A DNA stretch of 19,071 nucleotides from Comamonadaceae bacterium (GTDB lineage: Bacteria; Pseudomonadota; Gammaproteobacteria; Burkholderiales; Burkholderiaceae_C): contig CANCCE010000024.1 in the NCBI GenBank assembly GCA_947374505.1, forward strand, positions 1 to 19,071, in the 5' to 3' direction. Each line of letters begins with the position of its first letter. The stretch's first letter is position 1. The notes below the pieces were generated by a model. The model worked only from the letters and a program-made list of their open reading frames with translations. It did not search any database and was not told the DNA's origin. This document shows positions 15,345 to 19,071 of this stretch, in pieces. A program made the translations under genes and the position numbers.

Positions 15345-16301
15345 ATGGCGCAACTCGACTGGTATCTGCAGGTCAACCTCAAAGCGAGACACCTTCGGCT
15401 GTTGGTGGCTCTCGATGATTTTGGCAATCTAAGGCAGGTCGCCGATATTTCCCACGTCACTGTGCCGGCCGTGTCCAAAGCACTGGCCGAACTGGAAAAA
15501 GGCTTGGGACTGGAGTTGTTTACCCGAACCGGACAGGGTTTGCGGCCCACGGCTTATGGCGCGTGCCTGATCCGACTAGCCCGAAAGATGCTGACCGATA
15601 TCCATCAAACCAGAGATGAATTGAAAGCCCTGAGCTCGGGTTCAGAAGGAAAAATCCATATCGGCGTCTTTCCAGCATCAACATCCGTCCTGTTGCCGCA
15701 AGCGCTGATGCTGCTCAAGCAGAGGTCACCTGGCACCAACGTACTGGTCACAGAAGGAACGGCCGTCAGTCTGTTGCCTGAACTTTGGCAAGGGAAGCTG
15801 GACATGGTCGTGGGACGCTTGCCATCGCGCAACGCCATGAACGGCTTCGAAGAGAAGGCCTTGCTGGAGGAGCCGGTGCTGCTGATGACTGGGCGGCACC
15901 ATCCGCTGGCCAAGAAAAAGAAACTGCAGTGGTCTGACCTGAAGTCCTATCCTTGGGTTTTACCGCCCATGGACTCCATGTTGCGAGACCCGCTTGAACG
16001 GGCCCTGATGGAGCATGGTGTGCCACTCTCCAACAACTACATCGAGACCCTGTCAACTCACCTAGCCCGTGCCTACTTGCATATCTCGGACGCAATCGCC
16101 GTCATGGCTGGGGCTGCCGCTCACGATGCATCCGATAAGCTCGCAGTCTTGCCATTGACGCTCCCAAAACTAGTACGGCCAGCGGGTGTCTTGTGGAGCA
16201 AGAACCGGAGTTTGTCACCAGGTGCCTTATTGATGATCGCCTGCCTGGATGAGGCTGCGGCCATGCTGGAAAAAAAGTCAGCGCCAGAAATATCTAACTG
16301 A
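15345..16301 (+). CDS. LysR-family transcriptional regulator of the cluster
   Basis: A 318-residue LysR protein. The N-terminal winged helix-turn-helix covers roughly residues 10-70: KARHLRLLVALDDFGNLRQVADISHVTVPAVSKALAELEKGLGLELFTRTGQGLRPTAYG. A linker helix and the periplasmic-binding-like effector domain follow (IHIGVFPASTSVLLPQALMLLKQRSPG). The domain order resembles the GbpR group often found beside tctC genes. It is divergent from the monocistronic tctC, with operator copy 4 between them. The three other operator copies lie upstream of the other tctC genes, so this is the obvious candidate regulator of all blocks. The effector is probably a cluster substrate or intermediate; this is inference. 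Its stop lies 4 bp from that of convergent pmbA. Confidence 0.93.
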   Translation: MAQLDWYLQVNLKARHLRLLVALDDFGNLRQVADISHVTVPAVSKALAELEKGLGLELFTRTGQGLRPTAYGACLIRLARKMLTDIHQTRDELKALSSGSEGKIHIGVFPASTSVLLPQALMLLKQRSPGTNVLVTEGTAVSLLPELWQGKLDMVVGRLPSRNAMNGFEEKALLEEPVLLMTGRHHPLAKKKKLQWSDLKSYPWVLPPMDSMLRDPLERALMEHGVPLSNNYIETLSTHLARAYLHISDAIAVMAGAAAHDASDKLAVLPLTLPKLVRPAGVLWSKNRSLSPGALLMIACLDEAAAMLEKKSAPEISN

Positions 16302-16305
16302 AACC

Positions 16306-17664
16306 TCAGGAACCCGCCACCTTCATCCGGCTGACCAGAATCGAGCCCACGGTTTTGGCGCCGTAGTTGTAAGCATCAGCACCCACGGCTTGAATGCCCA
16401 TGAGCATGTCTTTGAGGTTGCCGGCAATGGTGATTTCTTCCACCGGAAAGGCGATCTGGCCGTTCTCAACCCAGAAGCCTGACGCGCCGCGCGAATAGTC
16501 ACCCGTCACATAGTTCACGCCTTGGCCCATCAATTCTGTGACGAACAAACCGGTGCCGAGTTTTTTCAACATGGCGTCAAGGTCGTCGCCAGCGCGCGTC
16601 TTGCGGCTGGTCATCACCAAGTTGTGCGAACCGCCGGCGTTGCCTGTCGTGCGCATGCCGAGTTTTCGGGCCGAGTAAGTGCTCAAAAAGTAGCCTTGCA
16701 CGATACCGCCGTCGACGATTTGACGGGCCTTGGTTTTCACGCCTTCATCGTCGAAAGGTGCACTGCCTTTGCCTTTGAGCACATGCGGGTCTTCGCTGAT
16801 GTCGATGTGTGTGGGGAATGCTGCCTTGCCCAAGCTGTCCAACAAGAAGGTGCTCTTACGGTACAACGCACCGCCGCTGATGGCCTGCACAAAGCCGCCC
16901 AGCAGACCCGAGGCCAGCGGCGACTCAAACAACACGGCGCATTGCGTGGTCGGAATTTTTCGGCTTTTCAGGCGCGACAAAGCGCGTTCAGCCGCGTAAC
17001 GGCCAACCGCCTGCGGGCTGGCCAGGTCGGCTGCGTCACGCATCGAGCTGTACCAGGCATCACGCTGCATCTGACTGCCTTTGCCGGCAATCGGCGAGAC
17101 AGAAAGACTGTGCCGTGAGCTGGCATAACCACCGCGAAAACCACGCGTGTGCGCACTGAAAAAATGGCTTTGCTGCGCCGACACGCCTGCGCCTTCGCTG
17201 TTGGTGATCAGGCGGCTGGTGCTCAAGGCGGCGGCTTCGCATTCGAGCGCCAGCACGGCGGCTTGCGCCGAGTTGATGGCCCAGGGATGGAACAAATCAA
17301 GATCCAGGTGCTTGCGCGAAATATCGCGGTCCGCCGGCAAGCCCGAGGTTTTGTCGGTGGCGGTGAAGCGAGCGATATCGTAGGCCGCTTGCACGGTCTG
17401 CTCAATGGCGGCTTTGGAGAAATCGCTGGTCGAGGCGTTGCCGCGTTTTTGGCCGACGTAGACCGTCACACCCAGCGACTTGTCACGGTTGCGCTCGACA
17501 TTTTCGAGCTCGCCCTTGCGCACACTGACGCTCAGACCGCAGCCCTCAGAAGCCTCTGCCGCCGCGTCCGTGGCACCGATTTTGGTGGCATGGGACAGCG
17601 CGCTGTCGACCAAATCTTCAAAGAAATCCCGGTGATAACTGAAGCCCGATTCGGGCTGCGCCAT
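16306..17664 (-). CDS. pmbA: Metalloprotease PmbA/TldE homologue
   Basis: About 452 residues from the Met at 17664, matching the roughly 450-residue family. The frame extends 15 codons further to an ATG at 17709, but that segment looks unconserved. Family blocks are SVSVRKGELENVERNRDKSLGVTVYVG-RGNASTSDF, YDIARFTA, DLDLFHPW, GGALYRKSTFLLDSLGK, STYSARKLGMRTTGNAGG-HN and TELMGQGVNYVTGDYSRGASGFWVENGQI-FPVEEITIAGNLKDM. TldD/TldE complexes process microcin B17 and CcdA and degrade unfolded peptides. TldE lacks the metal-binding HExxxH of TldD, and none was noticed in this protein. It is core genome and divergent from darP. Confidence 0.95.
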   Translation of the reverse strand: MAQPESGFSYHRDFFEDLVDSALSHATKIGATDAAAEASEGCGLSVSVRKGELENVERNRDKSLGVTVYVGQKRGNASTSDFSKAAIEQTVQAAYDIARFTATDKTSGLPADRDISRKHLDLDLFHPWAINSAQAAVLALECEAAALSTSRLITNSEGAGVSAQQSHFFSAHTRGFRGGYASSRHSLSVSPIAGKGSQMQRDAWYSSMRDAADLASPQAVGRYAAERALSRLKSRKIPTTQCAVLFESPLASGLLGGFVQAISGGALYRKSTFLLDSLGKAAFPTHIDISEDPHVLKGKGSAPFDDEGVKTKARQIVDGGIVQGYFLSTYSARKLGMRTTGNAGGSHNLVMTSRKTRAGDDLDAMLKKLGTGLFVTELMGQGVNYVTGDYSRGASGFWVENGQIAFPVEEITIAGNLKDMLMGIQAVGADAYNYGAKTVGSILVSRMKVAGS

Positions 17665-17732
17665 CAGATGGGGGTCTCGTGGGGAAGGCTTCAATGTTTT
17701 GAGGGTCATGGGTCGCTATGATACTGACTGCA

Positions 17733-18311
17733 ATGAACAACAAGACTATCAAAGGCTATTGGTCCAACGGACGCTTCGTCAAGCCCGAAGAAATTCTGGC
17801 TGAAGAGCCCGGCCCACCGAGCAAAACCCAACTCAAAGCCGAGGCCGACGAAAAGCAGGCCTTGGGCGAAGCGTTGCTGACGCTGCGCGCAGACCTCATC
17901 AAGCGGCTCGACCTGCCTGAAAAGCTGCTCGACGCCATCAAAGACTGTAAGAAGATCACCAACTTCGAGGGGCGGCGGCGGCAGATGCAGTTCATCGGCA
18001 AGCTGATGCGCCCGCTCGACCCGGAGCCCATCCGCGAAGCCATCCATGAGCAAGCCAACGGTTCAGCCCAGCTCACGCTGTCGCTGCATTTGGCTGAGCA
18101 ATGGCGCGACAAATTGATCGCTGAAGATGGCGCGCTGAGCGATTGGTTGACCGCCTATCCCGACACCGATTCGCAGCAATTGCGCGCGCTCATCCGCCAA
18201 GCCCGCAAAGACATCGTGCCTGAAAAGCCCGGTGAAGCACCGCGCCACGGCAAGTCGTTTCGCGAGATTTTTCAGCTGGTCAAAGAGAAGATGACGCATG
18301 TCCAGTCTTGA
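17733..18311 (+). CDS. darP: Ribosome biogenesis factor DarP (YjgA, DUF615)
   Basis: About 192 residues of a DUF615/YjgA protein. It opens NNKTIKGYWSNGRFVKPEEI and continues with LPEKLLDAIKDCKKITNFEGRRRQMQFIGKLMR near the middle, the most conserved part of the family, then LAEQWRDKLIAEDGALSDWL and LRALIRQARKDI. DarP binds late 50S assembly intermediates and helps maturation of the peptidyl-transferase region. An upstream in-frame ATG exists at 17718, but it falls inside a TATGAT -10-like hexamer (17717-17722), so the ATG at 17733 is preferred. The gene is divergent from pmbA and overlaps mog by 14 bp. Confidence 0.92.
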   Translation: MNNKTIKGYWSNGRFVKPEEILAEEPGPPSKTQLKAEADEKQALGEALLTLRADLIKRLDLPEKLLDAIKDCKKITNFEGRRRQMQFIGKLMRPLDPEPIREAIHEQANGSAQLTLSLHLAEQWRDKLIAEDGALSDWLTAYPDTDSQQLRALIRQARKDIVPEKPGEAPRHGKSFREIFQLVKEKMTHVQS

Positions 18312-18903
18312 GGTCACCCGTTTTGAGCCGGTGCGTATCGGCATCGTCTCGGTCAGCGACCGTGCCTCCAGCGGCGTCTACGAAGACAAAGGTCTGCCCG
18401 CCCTGAAAGACTGGCTGACCCGTGCGCTGCAGAATCCGATTGAATTTGACGCGCGTTTGATTCCCGACGAGCAAGCCGGCATCAGCGCCGCGCTGATCGA
18501 ATTGGTGAATGCCGGTTGCTCACTGGTGTTGACCACCGGCGGCACCGGCCCTGCCCTGCGCGACGTGACACCGGAAGCAACGCTGGCCGTAAGCCACAAA
18601 GAAATGCCCGGTTTTGGCGAGCAGATGCGGCAGATCAGCTTGAAGTTTGTGCCGACCGCGATTTTGTCGCGCCAGTGCGCTGTGATCCGCGACCAGAGTC
18701 TGATTTTGAATTTACCCGGTCAACCCAAAGCGATTCAGGAAACGCTGGAAGGGCTGCGCAACGAGGCGGGTGAGAGCGTCATGCCCGGCATTTTTGCCGC
18801 CGTGCCCTACTGCATTGACTTGATCGGCGGGCCGTATCTGGAAACCCGAGTTGAGGTCTGCAAGGCCTTCCGACCTAAATCAGCCATCCGGCCGATCGCT
18901 TAA
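18298..18903 (+). CDS. mog: Molybdopterin adenylyltransferase
   Basis: A 201-residue MogA/MoaB-type protein with the core signatures IGIVSVSDRASSGVYEDKG near the N-terminus and TTGGTGPALRDVTPEAT near residues 79-95, followed by ILNLPGQPKAIQETL and the C-terminal VPYCIDLIGGPYLET typical of MogA. It adenylylates molybdopterin before molybdenum insertion. The ATG at 18298 overlaps the darP stop (18309-18311) by 14 bp, so translation is probably coupled. Whether any molybdoenzyme is linked to the catabolic cluster is unknown; none is visible here. Confidence 0.95.
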   Translation: MSSLEVTRFEPVRIGIVSVSDRASSGVYEDKGLPALKDWLTRALQNPIEFDARLIPDEQAGISAALIELVNAGCSLVLTTGGTGPALRDVTPEATLAVSHKEMPGFGEQMRQISLKFVPTAILSRQCAVIRDQSLILNLPGQPKAIQETLEGLRNEAGESVMPGIFAAVPYCIDLIGGPYLETRVEVCKAFRPKSAIRPIA

Positions 18904-18911
18904 CAAAACCT

Positions 18912-18924
18912 GTCAGAGCCTGAC
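18912..18924 (-). terminator. Possible weak terminator of the minus-strand gene ending at 18931
   Basis: A small hairpin: GTCAG at 18912-18916 pairs with CTGAC at 18920-18924 around a 3-nt loop. On the minus strand it lies just after the stop at 18931-18933 and is followed by AGGTTTTGTT, a mediocre U tract. The 5-bp stem is short, so the call is tentative. Confidence 0.3.
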
Positions 18925-18930
18925 GTCTGT

Positions 18931-19071
18931 TTACTTGCCCATCAGCTGATTGAGCTTGTCGGCGGCAAAAGTTTCTTGGCGTGCCGCGTCGTTGGGCACG
19001 CAATCTTTTCCGGGGGCAGCCGCTGATCCGGAGAGTTTTTCAATCGCCTGCCAGAGCATGGCAATCTGATG
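18931..19071 (-). CDS. Unidentified protein, C-terminal 46 residues only
   Basis: An open minus-strand frame runs from the window edge to a TAA at 18931-18933. It encodes HQIAMLWQAIEKL, then a small-residue and Gly-rich stretch with one Cys (GKDCVPND), then ARQETFAADKLNQLMGK. It is convergent with mog, 27 bp away, and codon use looks like that of the neighbours, so a real gene end is likely. The tail is not recognised as any family, and no function is proposed. It is too short for the six-frame listing. Confidence 0.5.
   Translation of the reverse strand, partial: HQIAMLWQAIEKLSGSAAAPGKDCVPNDAARQETFAADKLNQLMGK

Noticed and set aside
16522..17118. Plus-strand 198-codon frame inside pmbA
   Set aside because: Entirely antisense to strongly conserved PmbA blocks; no independent support.
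1..19071. CRISPR arrays, tRNA or rRNA genes, insertion sequences, phage genes
   Set aside because: Read for on both strands; no repeat-spacer pattern, transposase or integrase frame, or recognisable structural RNA was seen.

Overview
The window looks like the chromosome of a betaproteobacterium, most likely order Burkholderiales and family Comamonadaceae (Polaromonas/Rhodoferax-like). This rests on several orphan tripartite-tricarboxylate (TctC/Bug) binding proteins, an S21 C-terminus ending PKKLY, and the pmbA-darP-mog order. No genome comparison could be run, so the taxonomic call is inference.

Layout. Positions 1-597 are core: the last codons of rpsU, a strong terminator, and a GatB/YqeY-domain gene. 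Positions 616-16301 hold an accessory catabolic cluster. Positions 16306-18903 are core again: pmbA on the minus strand, then darP and mog overlapping on the plus strand. The 3' end of an unidentified minus-strand gene closes the window. No transposase, integrase, tRNA, rRNA or CRISPR array was seen.

The cluster has three transcription blocks plus a regulator. Minus-strand block A (7797 to 4944) is tctC, an MFS permease and a carboxymuconolactone-decarboxylase-like protein. Minus-strand block B (4806 to 616) is tctC, an amidohydrolase, a LigJ-type 4-oxalomesaconate hydratase and a secreted metallo-beta-lactamase-fold hydrolase. Plus-strand block C (8103 to 14247) is tctC, a LigK-type CHA/HMG aldolase, a 4,5-dihydroxyphthalate-decarboxylase-like protein, a second amidohydrolase paralogous to the first, a ThDP-dependent acetolactate-synthase-like enzyme and a second decarboxylase-like protein. 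A fourth, monocistronic tctC (15219 to 14251) is divergent from a LysR regulator (15345-16301).

LigJ and LigK together turn 4-oxalomesaconate into pyruvate plus oxaloacetate, the end of the protocatechuate 4,5-cleavage and gallate routes. No ring-cleavage dioxygenase, CHMS dehydrogenase or canonical PDC hydrolase is present. The cluster therefore appears to feed an externally acquired polycarboxylate (aromatic, pyrone or aliphatic) into this lower pathway through unusual amidohydrolase, decarboxylase and ThDP chemistry. The substrate is unknown.

The most striking non-coding signal is a 41-42 bp element with fixed internal spacing. It occurs exactly four times, once upstream of each of the four tctC genes and always in the same orientation relative to that gene. 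One copy lies just upstream of the lysR start. I read it as the operator of this LysR protein, which would tie all blocks into one local, autoregulated regulon.
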